This document shows, in pieces, positions 8,660 to 16,715 of a DNA stretch of 64,000 bases. The notes below the pieces were generated by a model, which was not told the origin of the DNA, did no database searches, and saw only the letters and a list, made by a program, of their open reading frames with translations. Position numbers and translations under genes: made by a program. Position 1 is the stretch's first letter. Every line of letters begins with the position of its first letter. The DNA is from Natrinema hispanicum (lineage in GTDB: Archaea > Halobacteriota > Halobacteria > Halobacteriales > Natrialbaceae), in assembly GCF_004217335.1 (NCBI RefSeq), contig NZ_SHMP01000006.1, forward strand, positions 62,001 through 126,000, written 5' to 3'.

Positions 8660-9139
8660 ATGGTAACGACCGGAGACGCCGCACCCGATTTCACCGCACC
8701 GCTTGCGAACGGCGACATCGAGGAATTCACCCTCTCGGAACGGCTGGAAGAGGACGAACCGATCGTTCTGGCCTTCTTCCCCGGCGCGTTCACGAGCGTC
8801 TGTACGACTGAAATGTGTACGTTCCAGGACCGACTGGCCACGTTCAACGACCTCGATGCCACCGTCTACGGTGTCAGCCGGGACTCGCCGTTTACGCTCA
8901 ACGAATTCCGCGCGCAGAACGACCTCGAGTTCGGCCTGCTCAGCGACTACAACAAAGAGCTCATCGACGACTACGACATCGAGATGGATTTCGCCGATCT
9001 GGGCGTCTACGGTGTCGCCAAGCGGTCGGTGTTCGTCATCGACGGTGACGGCGACGTTGCCTACTCGTGGGTCAGCGACGACCCCGGTGTCGAACCCGAC
9101 TACGACGAGGTCGAGGCCGCAGTCGAGGACCTCTCCTAA
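8660..9139 (+). CDS. Peroxiredoxin (AhpC/TSA, Bcp-like)
   Basis: This 159-residue thioredoxin-fold peroxidase reduces peroxides with a cysteine thiol. The peroxidatic region FFPGAFTSVCTTEMCTF carries Cys48 and a nearby Cys53. The proline-rich turn and Thr typical of the PxxxT/SxxC active site are present, and the N-terminal APDFTAPL pattern is that of the Bcp/PrxQ group. It is likely cytoplasmic. It stands alone between tatA (divergent) and an HD protein, and is followed by a 7-T run (9177-9183). The electron donor cannot be told from the sequence. Confidence 0.93.
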   Translation: MVTTGDAAPDFTAPLANGDIEEFTLSERLEEDEPIVLAFFPGAFTSVCTTEMCTFQDRLATFNDLDATVYGVSRDSPFTLNEFRAQNDLEFGLLSDYNKELIDDYDIEMDFADLGVYGVAKRSVFVIDGDGDVAYSWVSDDPGVEPDYDEVEAAVEDLS

Positions 9140-9176
9140 CGACTCCCTGCAGACCAGCCCGACAACCGTCGCAGAA

Positions 9177-9183
9177 TTTTTTT
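9177..9183 (+). terminator. Oligo-T terminator after the peroxiredoxin gene
   Basis: Seven consecutive T residues lie 38 bases after the stop codon and just before the next gene. This is the simple T-tract form common in archaea. Confidence 0.55.
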
Positions 9184-9205
9184 AGTCTGCAGCCGATGGG
9201 TCAGT

Positions 9206-10018
9206 ATGAGCGATTCTGCCGCCGAGGATCCCCGCCGTGTTTACTCCCCCGACGACGACCACGCGTTCCCCGACGAGAAGCTAAACCGGGTCCTCGAGTA
9301 CATCGAGAACGACGACGAGATTGCGGCCTATCTCGAGGCACAAAACATCAACGCGGTCGACCGGATGCGATACAACGATCACGGGACGAAACACATCGAG
9401 ATCGTCCGTAATCGGGCACTGTGTCTGTACGACCTGCTTAAGACCGGTAACGTCGATTTCAACGGGGCTCGCCAGCAGGGACTGGCCGAGGAAGACGAGT
9501 CTGTCATTATCGCCCTTGCGGCGACGCTCCACGACGTCGGCCACGTCGTTCACCGCGATCGTCACGCCTACTACTCGATCCCGCTGGCGGCAGACATCCT
9601 TGATCGAGTCCTCCCCGAATTCTACGACATCGCGGAGACCGTCCGAATGAAAGGCGAGGTCCTCCACGCGATTCTCTGTCACCACACCGCCGAGACGCCG
9701 CTGACGACTGAAGCCGGCGTCATCCGTGTCGCCGACGCTCTCGATATGGAACACGGCCGCTCCCGGATCCCCTACGAGTCCGGCGGTCGAGGCATCAACA
9801 CCCTCTCGAGTCAGGCGATCAGCCGCGTCTCGCTCCAGCAGGGCGATACGACGCCAGTCATGGTCGAAATCGAGATGACCAACGCTGCCGGCGTCTATCA
9901 GGTCGACAACCTGCTGAAAGCCAAGCTGAGAGACTCCGGCCTCGCAGACCAGATCCGGATCGTCGCCGTCAACACGAACGAAAATCGCGAGCAGCTGGTC
10001 GAACGGATCGAGCTGTAA
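9206..10018 (+). CDS. HD-domain phosphohydrolase
   Basis: This 270-residue protein has the HD signature: His63 in NDHGTKHIE, the His109-Asp110 doublet in TLHDVGH, a CHH pair near residues 158-160 and a final Asp in RVADALDM (about 177). All metal ligands of an HD hydrolase are therefore present. A C-terminal domain of about 70 residues (Thr/Val-rich strands) follows the HD core. Such proteins hydrolyse phosphate esters of nucleotides or (p)ppGpp-like compounds; the substrate here is unknown. It sits alone between short intergenic gaps. Confidence 0.88.
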   Translation: MSDSAAEDPRRVYSPDDDHAFPDEKLNRVLEYIENDDEIAAYLEAQNINAVDRMRYNDHGTKHIEIVRNRALCLYDLLKTGNVDFNGARQQGLAEEDESVIIALAATLHDVGHVVHRDRHAYYSIPLAADILDRVLPEFYDIAETVRMKGEVLHAILCHHTAETPLTTEAGVIRVADALDMEHGRSRIPYESGGRGINTLSSQAISRVSLQQGDTTPVMVEIEMTNAAGVYQVDNLLKAKLRDSGLADQIRIVAVNTNENREQLVERIEL

Positions 10019-10081
10019 CGGACGCGGGGTCGACTCGACGAACCGCTACACTGACTTACAGCCAGTCGTATAGGACACGCA

Positions 10082-10276
10082 ATGTCGACGCAGCTTGCTG
10101 TTTTGGCGCTTCTGACCGGGTTAGTGACCGGCGCGCTGTTCCGGTTTCTCAACATTCCGATCCCTGCACCGCCGGAACTCCCCGGCCTCATGGGAATCGT
10201 GGGGATCTACCTCGGGTACAAGCTAATCGACTACCTTGGCGTCGGCGTCAATCTCCTCGAGACGATCGGCCTGTAG
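10082..10276 (+). CDS. XapX-domain small membrane protein
   Basis: This 64-residue protein has two hydrophobic segments around a PIPAPPELPGLMGI motif, matching the XapX (DUF1427) family of tiny membrane proteins. The sequence GLVTGALFRFLNIPIPAPP is the family core. The function of XapX is unknown, though members are often near transport or nucleoside genes. It ends 18 bases before the convergent small membrane protein gene. Confidence 0.85.
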   Translation: MSTQLAVLALLTGLVTGALFRFLNIPIPAPPELPGLMGIVGIYLGYKLIDYLGVGVNLLETIGL

Positions 10277-10293
10277 CGTCAGGTCCCTTCGCC

Positions 10294-10485
10294 TTATGCT
10301 GACCGGATGCCGACCGAGAGCCGCATCGCTGCCCAGATCAACAACAGAATCGCCGCAGGTGCGAATACGGTGGCGACGAACGGGAACAAAGACGATGGGA
10401 GGGTGCTGTAGAGGAGGACACCGATACCGACGAGAAGCAAGACGAGAACTACAGGAGCCCGCTGACCGGTTCGATCGTCGTCCAT
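10294..10485 (-). CDS. Small two-helix membrane protein, function unknown
   Basis: This is a 63-residue protein: a short polar N-terminus (MDDDRTGQRAP) and two hydrophobic helices (about 11-31 and 34-55) joined by a short turn with LPSSLFPF. The start is fixed by a TTTATA box at 10509-10514, whose predicted transcription start coincides with the ATG at 10485. No family is recognised. It is convergent with the XapX gene. Confidence 0.72.
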   Translation of the reverse strand: MDDDRTGQRAPVVLVLLLVGIGVLLYSTLPSSLFPFVATVFAPAAILLLIWAAMRLSVGIRSA

Positions 10486-10508
10486 GTGTTGACATGGAAC
10501 GTCGGAGG

Positions 10509-10514
10509 TATAAA
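10509..10514 (-). promoter_or_regulatory. TATA box of the small membrane protein gene
   Basis: The minus strand reads TTTATA, centred 26-27 bases before the ATG at 10485, which implies a leaderless transcript. Confidence 0.6.
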
Positions 10515-10567
10515 CGGTTCTACTCGAGGCGTCGATCGGGCTGAAAATCGGACCCCAAGTTGCGAGG

Positions 10568-12406
10568 TTAGTAGCTGCGCTCTTTGGGCTCGTAGGTCTT
10601 GTTCTCTCCCTCGAGAATGACCGGGCGATAGAAGATCGAGGGTTTGCCGTCGTCCCAGGAAACGAGCGTGTGTTTGAGCCACTCCTCGTCTTTACGTTCT
10701 TGGTGTTCCTTGCGCCAGTGAGCGCCACGGAACTCGTCACGGACGAGCGCGCCGAGCGCGATCGTCTCGGCGACGTCGATCAGGTTCCGCGTTTCGATGG
10801 TCTGCTGGAGGTCGGTGTTGAACGTCCGCGACGGGTCGTCGACGTAGACATCCTGATACTCCTGGCGGCACTCGCGGATGATCTCCAGGGCCTTCTTGAC
10901 GCCGTCCTCGGTCCGGAAGACGTTCACGTAGTCGGTCATCGCCTGCTGGAGTTTCGCGCGAATCTCGGAGTGCTGGACGCCGTCGTTTTTGTCCAACAGC
11001 CCGTCGACGCGTTCGCGAGCCGTCTCGACGTGTCGCTCGAGGACGCCTTCGGCGTCGGCCGTGACGCCACCGTCGGCAGCGACGCCGCCGCTCGTCTCGA
11101 GTCCGGCTGCGCCAGGGGCGACTGGGAACTCGGTGTCGGTTTCGTCCTCGACGTCGTCGCCGTAGCCGGTCCGGATCTCGGCTTCGCCGAGGTCCCCGCC
11201 GGCAGCGTGGTAGCCGGCGCGTCGGCCGAAGACGATCAGTTCCGGCAGGGCGTTGCCGCCCAGTCGGTTGCCGCCGTGGACGGAGACACAGGCACACTCG
11301 CCGGCTGCGTAGAGGCCGTCGATGCAGGTCTGGCCGTTCTCGTTGACCTCGATGCCACCCATCGCGTAGTGCTGGCCAGGTTTGACCGGCATCGGTTCGA
11401 CGAGGCCGTCGACGCCCTCGAAGTCCTCCGCGAGGTGCAGAATGTTCTCGAGGCGGTCCATGATGCGCTCTTCGCCGAGGTGGCGCATGTCGAGGTGGAC
11501 GTACTCGTCGTCGACGCCACGGCCTTCGTTGACCTCCGTGAGCTCTGCTCGAGCGACGACGTCGCGGCTGGCGAGTTCGCCGGAGTTGTTCGCGTAGCCG
11601 TGCTCGAACATGAAGCGTTCACCCTCGTTGTTGTAGAGGATGCCACCTTCACCACGGACACCCTCGGAGATGAGGACACCCGTCGACGGCAGCGACGTCG
11701 GGTGGAACTGGATGAACTCCATGTCCTCGAGGGGGACGCCCGCTCGGTAGGCCATGGCCTGTCCGTCGCCGGTACAGGAGACGGCGTTGGTCGTGTGGTC
11801 GAACGCCTGGCCGGGGCCGCCGGTCGCGAGGACGACGCCCTCGTTGGCCTTGAAGCCTTCAATCTGGCCGGACTGGACGTCGTAGGCGACGACACCGTGA
11901 CACTCGCGGTCGTTGGGGTCGTCTTCGTCGGTCGTCGCGAGGTCCATGACGTACCACTCGTCGTAGACCTGAATGCCGCGTTTGACGACCTGTTCGTACA
12001 TCGTGTGCAGCAGGTGATGGCCGGTCTCGGCACCCGCGTAGGTCGTCCGTGGGTACGAGAGACCACCGAACGGTCGCTGCGAGACGGTACCGTCTTCCTC
12101 GCGGGAGAACGGCATCCCCCAGTGCTCGAGATTGATCGTCTCTTCGGGGGCGTCCTGGGCGAGGGTCTCGACCGCCGGCGCGTCGCCGAGGTAGTCCGAC
12201 CCCTTCATCGTGTCGTAGGCGTGGAGTTCCCAGTCGTCGCCTTCCTGTAAGGCGGCGTTGATGCCACCTTCCGCCGCGCCAGTGTGGCTGCGGACGGGGT
12301 GGAGCTTCGTGACCATCGCCACGTCGGCTCCCGCTTCGTGCGCTGCGACCGCGGCTCGGAGGCCGGCACCGCCGGCGCCGACCACGATAACGTCGTGTTC
12401 GTACAT
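10568..12406 (-). CDS. sdhA: Succinate dehydrogenase/fumarate reductase flavoprotein subunit
   Basis: This 612-residue subunit oxidises succinate to fumarate. It begins MYEHDVIVVGAGGAGLRAA, the FAD dinucleotide-binding fold. It has the SHTGAAEGGINAAL region, the substrate/FAD segment QFHPTSLPSTG with REGE-type acid loop (VRGEGGIL), and HAMGGIEV near the active site. A Thr/Glu/Gly-rich insertion near residues 425-470 interrupts the usual sequence. The start at 12406 directly follows the sdhB stop (12409); longer in-frame extensions would overlap sdhB. It is the last gene of sdhCDBA. Confidence 0.97.
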   Translation of the reverse strand: MYEHDVIVVGAGGAGLRAAVAAHEAGADVAMVTKLHPVRSHTGAAEGGINAALQEGDDWELHAYDTMKGSDYLGDAPAVETLAQDAPEETINLEHWGMPFSREEDGTVSQRPFGGLSYPRTTYAGAETGHHLLHTMYEQVVKRGIQVYDEWYVMDLATTDEDDPNDRECHGVVAYDVQSGQIEGFKANEGVVLATGGPGQAFDHTTNAVSCTGDGQAMAYRAGVPLEDMEFIQFHPTSLPSTGVLISEGVRGEGGILYNNEGERFMFEHGYANNSGELASRDVVARAELTEVNEGRGVDDEYVHLDMRHLGEERIMDRLENILHLAEDFEGVDGLVEPMPVKPGQHYAMGGIEVNENGQTCIDGLYAAGECACVSVHGGNRLGGNALPELIVFGRRAGYHAAGGDLGEAEIRTGYGDDVEDETDTEFPVAPGAAGLETSGGVAADGGVTADAEGVLERHVETARERVDGLLDKNDGVQHSEIRAKLQQAMTDYVNVFRTEDGVKKALEIIRECRQEYQDVYVDDPSRTFNTDLQQTIETRNLIDVAETIALGALVRDEFRGAHWRKEHQERKDEEWLKHTLVSWDDGKPSIFYRPVILEGENKTYEPKERSY

Positions 12407-12408
12407 GG

Positions 12409-13281
12409 TTACCAGAACTTCAGGTTTTTCTTGACTGCTTCCCGCTTGAGCTCCTGAATGTGCTCGGTGAGCGGAATGTCTTTCGGACACACTTCGGTAC
12501 AGGAGAACTGGGTCTGGCACCGCCAGACGCCGTGTTCCTGTTCTAAGATGCGGAGTCGGTGCTCTTTGATGTCTTCTTCCTCGCGGTCGTCCATCGCGAA
12601 CTTGTAGGCCTTGTTGATCGCCGCAGGGCCGAGATACTCGTTATCGCCGGCTGCGATGTTACACGAGGACATACAGGATGCACACCAGATACAGCGCGTA
12701 GACATCTTGACCTTCTCGCGGTTTTCACGCGACTGGCGCTGTTCTTCGAGCTTGCTCGCGTCGGGCGTGTCTTCGCTCTTGAAGTACGGTTCGACGGCGT
12801 GCATCTGGTCGTAGAAGTGGTCCATATCGACGACCAGGTCCTTGACGACCTCCTGGTGTGGCAGCGGTTCGATGCGGATCGGCTGCTCGAGATCGGAGAT
12901 CTGTGTCTTACAGCCAAGTCGTTGCTTGCCGTTGACGAAGAAGGCGTCGGAGCCACAGACCGCCTGCCGACAGGAGTGGCGGAAGGTGAGCGACGAATCG
13001 TACTCGTCGCGGGCGTACATGACCGAGTCGAGGACGGTCATCCCCTTCTCGAAGGGGACGTGGAAGTCGTCGAACCGAGGTTCCTGCTTTTCTGCGACCT
13101 CGGGGTCGTAGCGGAACACCTTGATGTGGACCGTCTCTCCATCGAACTCGGCCTGACTTTCGTCACGCTCGTCGACCATGCCGCCGCCTTTTTGTTTCTC
13201 GGCTGCCGGCGATTCCGCGCCTTTCATCGCCGGGTCGTCCGGTGCTTCTTGCGTGTCGGGTTCGGCTTGTTGCGTGCTCAT
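12409..13281 (-). CDS. sdhB: Succinate dehydrogenase/fumarate reductase iron-sulfur subunit
   Basis: This 290-residue electron-transfer subunit has an acidic, Gln-rich N-terminal extension (about 45 residues). A plant-type [2Fe-2S] domain follows with Cys in SCRQAVCGSDAFF and GCKTQ, then a ferredoxin domain with CIWCASCMSSC and SCTEVCPKDI for the [4Fe-4S] and [3Fe-4S] clusters. It passes electrons from SdhA to the membrane anchor and quinone. It sits between sdhD (1-base gap) and sdhA. Confidence 0.97.
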   Translation of the reverse strand: MSTQQAEPDTQEAPDDPAMKGAESPAAEKQKGGGMVDERDESQAEFDGETVHIKVFRYDPEVAEKQEPRFDDFHVPFEKGMTVLDSVMYARDEYDSSLTFRHSCRQAVCGSDAFFVNGKQRLGCKTQISDLEQPIRIEPLPHQEVVKDLVVDMDHFYDQMHAVEPYFKSEDTPDASKLEEQRQSRENREKVKMSTRCIWCASCMSSCNIAAGDNEYLGPAAINKAYKFAMDDREEEDIKEHRLRILEQEHGVWRCQTQFSCTEVCPKDIPLTEHIQELKREAVKKNLKFW

Positions 13282-13282
13282 G

Positions 13283-13648
13283 TTAGATCATTCCCCCCAT
13301 GACGAGTGCGACGTAGGTCCCCTGTGCGACGAGTGCAACGCCGGCGAGGGTAAGCACCGCCAGGATGACCTTCTTCTGGGTGCCCTTGAGACCCTGATTG
13401 ACCAGCGCGTTGTAGACGCCGTTGACGCCGTGGAACGCGGCAGTGACCAGGAACAGGACCATCGTCAGGAGGTAGCCGATATTCTCCATTCGGGCCTGCG
13501 TTCCCAAGAAGGTTACCTCGTACGCGTGGTTGACGAAGTGCAGAAGGAAGAAGTGGAAGGCGAGAACGACGACGAGAAACGCCGCCGTAATTCGCTGGAA
13601 GAACCAGCCGGTCCCGCCAGGCGTAAACGAGGAGTATCGTTCTGCCAT
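13283..13648 (-). CDS. sdhD: Succinate dehydrogenase membrane anchor subunit D
   Basis: This 121-residue protein has three hydrophobic helices and membrane His residues (FHFFLLHFVNH and AFHGVNG) suitable for haem or quinone contact. Its start overlaps the sdhC stop by a base at 13648. Assignment as the second anchor subunit rests on operon position and topology, since anchor subunits diverge strongly in sequence. Confidence 0.9.
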   Translation of the reverse strand: MAERYSSFTPGGTGWFFQRITAAFLVVVLAFHFFLLHFVNHAYEVTFLGTQARMENIGYLLTMVLFLVTAAFHGVNGVYNALVNQGLKGTQKKVILAVLTLAGVALVAQGTYVALVMGGMI

Positions 13649-14073
13649 TAGATACTCACCCCCGTCAGGAAGGTCGGAACGCTGGCGACGGTGATCGCAC
13701 CCGTCAGGATCAGCGAGGCGTAGAAACTCTTGTCCTGTGCCTCGAGTCCGACACCCAGATCGACCATCAGCAGGCGGAGGCCGTTTAAGATGTGGAAGAC
13801 GGCCACCGCAAGCAGGCCGATCTCGAGCAGTCGGATGAGGAACAGACTCTCGAGTCCCTGTAGCGTCGTGGTGTAGACGTCCGTTTCGCTCATGATTGCC
13901 GCTTCGTTACCGGCTGCGCCGAGAGAAGTGCTCAGCACGGAAATGTGGGTAAACAGGTAGCCGATCAGGATCCATCCGGTGAACTTGTGGAAGATCCATG
14001 CCCACATCCCGGCCGAGAACTCCTTCCAGCGCCCGAAGTCCTCGACGAGACCGCGATTGTAAGACTGACTCAT
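13648..14073 (-). CDS. sdhC: Succinate dehydrogenase cytochrome b-type anchor subunit C
   Basis: This 141-residue protein has three transmembrane helices. The motif [21 protein letters not shown] and the later [15 protein letters not shown] match SdhC, in which the His before NGLR ligates haem b. It is the first gene of sdhCDBA, which is packed with 0-2 base gaps. A TTCTATA box at 14104-14110 predicts transcription about 7 bases before the ATG. Confidence 0.94.
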   Translation of the reverse strand: MSQSYNRGLVEDFGRWKEFSAGMWAWIFHKFTGWILIGYLFTHISVLSTSLGAAGNEAAIMSETDVYTTTLQGLESLFLIRLLEIGLLAVAVFHILNGLRLLMVDLGVGLEAQDKSFYASLILTGAITVASVPTFLTGVSI

Positions 14074-14103
14074 ACGCTCATATGGTCCGTTAGACCGCGG
14101 GGG

Positions 14104-14110
14104 TATAGAA
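14104..14110 (-). promoter_or_regulatory. Probable TATA box of sdhCDBA
   Basis: The minus strand reads TTCTATA about 34 bases before the sdhC ATG. A second A/T-rich candidate (GATAAAAG) lies about 12 bases further upstream, so the choice is uncertain. Confidence 0.45.
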
Positions 14111-14264
14111 GTTACTTTTATCTCGTCACCGTCGCTTTCAGTCCACCCAATATATGATGGGACGATAACAGCTTTCGCCGAGCGCCGAACCCGTTCGGGC
14201 CAGTGCGGTCGACTCGCTGCTGGCGCTGTGTGGGATCGCCAACCACAGCGGCCAGCCGTGGTCT

Positions 14265-14350
14265 CATACGGTCTGCTGTCCCGATGTCCCGGTGGGCCCG
14301 CAGTGCGGGTCGCGGGTGCACCGAAACTGACTGACAGGAGTCCGTATCAG
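14265..14350 (+). repeat. Palindromic intergenic repeat, copy A
   Basis: An outer inverted repeat (CATACGGTCTGCTGTC ... GACAGGAGTCCGTAT) encloses an inner hairpin GGTGGGCCCGC (14291-14301) / GCGGGTGCACC (14312-14322), so almost the whole 86 bases could fold. Related copies lie at 55804-55880 and, inverted, at 58960-59035. It sits after the stop of the desuccinylase-like gene, between it and sdh. Confidence 0.75.
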
Positions 14351-15429
14351 AGTTCCGATCGCGAACTTTCAGTCGTCCGCTCGCGCGAGAGCGCGGTGAG
14401 CGTATCTGGCGAGAGCCCAACCAGATGGCAAAGCGGGTTCCCCGGGTAGACGACGGGGTTCTCGAGGACGCCGACGATGAGACCGGTAAACGGCGCTTCG
14501 ACGGTGACGATGTCCTCCTCTTCTTTGAACGGGTTGGTAATGGCACAGATCACTTCGCCTTCCTCGACGAGCGCACCCCGGCCGCGTTTCATGTCGACGA
14601 TGCCACCGGCGTCGGCACGGAGCCAGGTCTTCTCGTCGTCGGTATCGATGACGGTGCGCCAGCCGGGCCAGTGGACTGACGACTCTCGGTGGAGGCCGAA
14701 CTCGGCGAACACGCTTGCGACGCCGGTGAGCGCACGATCGATCAGCCGGCGCTGGAAGCGGTGGGCTTCGCCCATCTCGACGGTGATCGTGGGAATGCCG
14801 GCTTCGCTGGCTTCGCGGCGCAGCGTTCCGGATGGGCCTTCGCCCGCGATGATAACGTTCGAACTGAACGCGTTGGCGAGTCTGGCGACGTCCGGTCGCT
14901 CCATGTTGGCCCGAACGTGGAGCATGTTCGTCCGCCCGCGGGTCGACGTATGGAAGTCGACGCCGAGATCACAGGGTTCGATGAAGTTCGTGAAGATCTG
15001 GTGGGCCATCCGTCTGGCGCTGGTCGACCCCTCGCGCCCGGGGAACGACCGGTTCAGGTCCCGGTCGTAAATTGGCAGATACCGTTCCTGTGCGATGAAG
15101 CCGGGGACGTTCATCACGGGCAGACAAACCAGCGTCCCATGCAGGATGGAGTGGTCCCAGTCGTGGGCGACCTCCCGGACGACCTCGATCCCGTTGAGTT
15201 CGTCGCCGTGGGCCGCCGCCGAGAGAAAGACCGTCGGCCCCGGGTGTTCACCGTTGATCACCGTGACGGGGATCCTGACAGGGTCCCCGAGATACGTTTC
15301 GCTGATACCGTACCGAATGTTCGCCGACTCGCCGGGATCGACGCGCCCGCCGTTGTACGTAAACGGCTCGTTCAGCTCGTCGGTTTCGCGTCCGTCGTCG
15401 GGCGGTTCGGTCGCCGTGTCGTCGCTCAT
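14347..15429 (-). CDS. Succinylglutamate desuccinylase/aspartoacylase family hydrolase
   Basis: This 360-residue zinc carboxypeptidase-like protein has an acidic N-terminus, then the metal motif AAAHGDELNG (His and Glu ligands) and DFHTSTRGR carrying the third ligand His. YDRDLNRSFPG is the family substrate motif. A C-terminal beta domain (about 290-345) follows. The family removes acyl groups from amino acids or amidated glutamate; the substrate here is unknown. I start at MSDDTATE because upstream extensions are non-conserved and basic. A RimK-type ligase gene lies 3 kb away, which may be functionally relevant. Confidence 0.9.
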   Translation of the reverse strand: MSDDTATEPPDDGRETDELNEPFTYNGGRVDPGESANIRYGISETYLGDPVRIPVTVINGEHPGPTVFLSAAAHGDELNGIEVVREVAHDWDHSILHGTLVCLPVMNVPGFIAQERYLPIYDRDLNRSFPGREGSTSARRMAHQIFTNFIEPCDLGVDFHTSTRGRTNMLHVRANMERPDVARLANAFSSNVIIAGEGPSGTLRREASEAGIPTITVEMGEAHRFQRRLIDRALTGVASVFAEFGLHRESSVHWPGWRTVIDTDDEKTWLRADAGGIVDMKRGRGALVEEGEVICAITNPFKEEEDIVTVEAPFTGLIVGVLENPVVYPGNPLCHLVGLSPDTLTALSRERTTESSRSEL

Positions 15430-15636
15430 AGGAGGTTCTCCGGGGGCATCACCGTGAATCTTCCCCCTTCCCTGTCGCTCGAGATGACTGTTCATCGACC
15501 CAGAACATCGTCGTTGACCGGTACTCGAGCCGTTTCGTGTCACTTTCGCGGTGAACGCCAGGTTCGTTCGAACAACGGATAGCAGAATCTGGAGTTGTGG
15601 GCATACGTTTTGTACCAGGCCATGCTATGGGCACCC

Positions 15637-16389
15637 ATGGAAATTCGAGAGGCGACAGCATCGGATGCTGAGGCGATTCGCACCATCGCACACGACTCAC
15701 TCAACTCCACGTACACGTCGTTCCTCGCCGAGGAGACGATCGACGATGCGATCGAACAGTGGTACGGTGACTCGTTCATCGACGACCTCGAGGACGACCG
15801 TGTGGTCTTTCTGGTCGTCGAGGACGACGGTGAGCTCGTCGCGTTCTCCCAGAGCGAACTGGTCGGCCAACAGATCAACGCCGGCCACCTCCTCTGGTTG
15901 CACGTGCATCCCGACCACCGCGACGGCGGCACCGGCGTCCGCCTCCTCGTTCGGACCCGCGAAACGCTGCTCGAGAAGGGAGCCGACGAGATCCAGTGTT
16001 TCGTGCTCGAAGACAACGAGGTCGGCAACGAGTTCTACCGGGCCCACGGTTTCGAACAGGCCGACCAGCGCGAGATCGAGATCGGGGCGGAGACGTTCAC
16101 GGAAAACGTCTACGTCGAAAGTGATCTCGAGGACGACGGCGAGTGGGGCGCGATCGACGTGGTTACGGTCGACGGTGAGACGGTCTACGTGAGCTACGGC
16201 GAAGCGGCTCGTGGTTCGAAGGCTCCGTTTTACACCGCCTACCGAACCGAAGATCGGGCGGAACGCTACGCCTGGCTCTGTGGGAACTGTGATTCGATCG
16301 ATAACGCGATGGATGCGATGGGGCGGATCGAGTGTAACAACTGCGGGAACCGGCGAAAAGCGACCCGGTGGGACTCCGCGCACCTCTAG
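15637..16389 (+). CDS. GNAT acetyltransferase with C-terminal zinc ribbon (DUF5816-like)
   Basis: This 250-residue protein begins MEIREATASDAEAIR, typical of GNAT. The acetyl-CoA site region HVHPDHRDGGTGVRLL lies near residue 90 and the NEFYRAHGF motif near 130. After a linker, the last about 75 residues contain CGNCD...CNNCGNRRKATRW, a four-Cys zinc ribbon that I recall as the haloarchaeal DUF5816 type. The ribbon probably contacts a macromolecular substrate, which is inference. An ATG 15 bases upstream (15622) is also possible. Monocistronic, divergent from the desuccinylase gene. Confidence 0.88.
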   Translation: MEIREATASDAEAIRTIAHDSLNSTYTSFLAEETIDDAIEQWYGDSFIDDLEDDRVVFLVVEDDGELVAFSQSELVGQQINAGHLLWLHVHPDHRDGGTGVRLLVRTRETLLEKGADEIQCFVLEDNEVGNEFYRAHGFEQADQREIEIGAETFTENVYVESDLEDDGEWGAIDVVTVDGETVYVSYGEAARGSKAPFYTAYRTEDRAERYAWLCGNCDSIDNAMDAMGRIECNNCGNRRKATRWDSAHL

Positions 16390-16715
16390 GCGACTTCAAA
16401 TTCGTTTTCACCCGTGTGTTGTCCGGTCGGTCACACCGGTCGCGAGCCACTGTAACGAGTGTCTATTCGATGTGTACGGTTGTCTTTCAGCTGTTTGCAC
16501 CCCGTTACCAGCGGCCACGTTCCCGGGCAGGTCGGAACGCGATCTGCGGCGGATCCCGTGCTGGAAAACCGAGTATCACTGTTCTCGTAACGACTGTGCT
16601 CCGTCTGTTGTCTCCGCATTACAATTGGTCGAGCCGTCGCTGCGAGAAGTACGTGGGTCGCTCTCAGCTGCACCGTCGGATGACTGCGGATGTCTCATCG
16701 GGGTGAGTACGTCGA
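16390..16715. other. Non-coding stretch before the flippase gene
   Basis: No gene is supported here. Short open frames on both strands lack haloarchaeal codon bias and conserved features. I see no clear TATA box or hairpin that decides the flippase promoter. Confidence 0.5.

Noticed and set aside
10568..12520. Longer sdhA start at 12520
   Set aside because: It would run into sdhB; the flavoprotein fold begins right after MYEHD at 12406.
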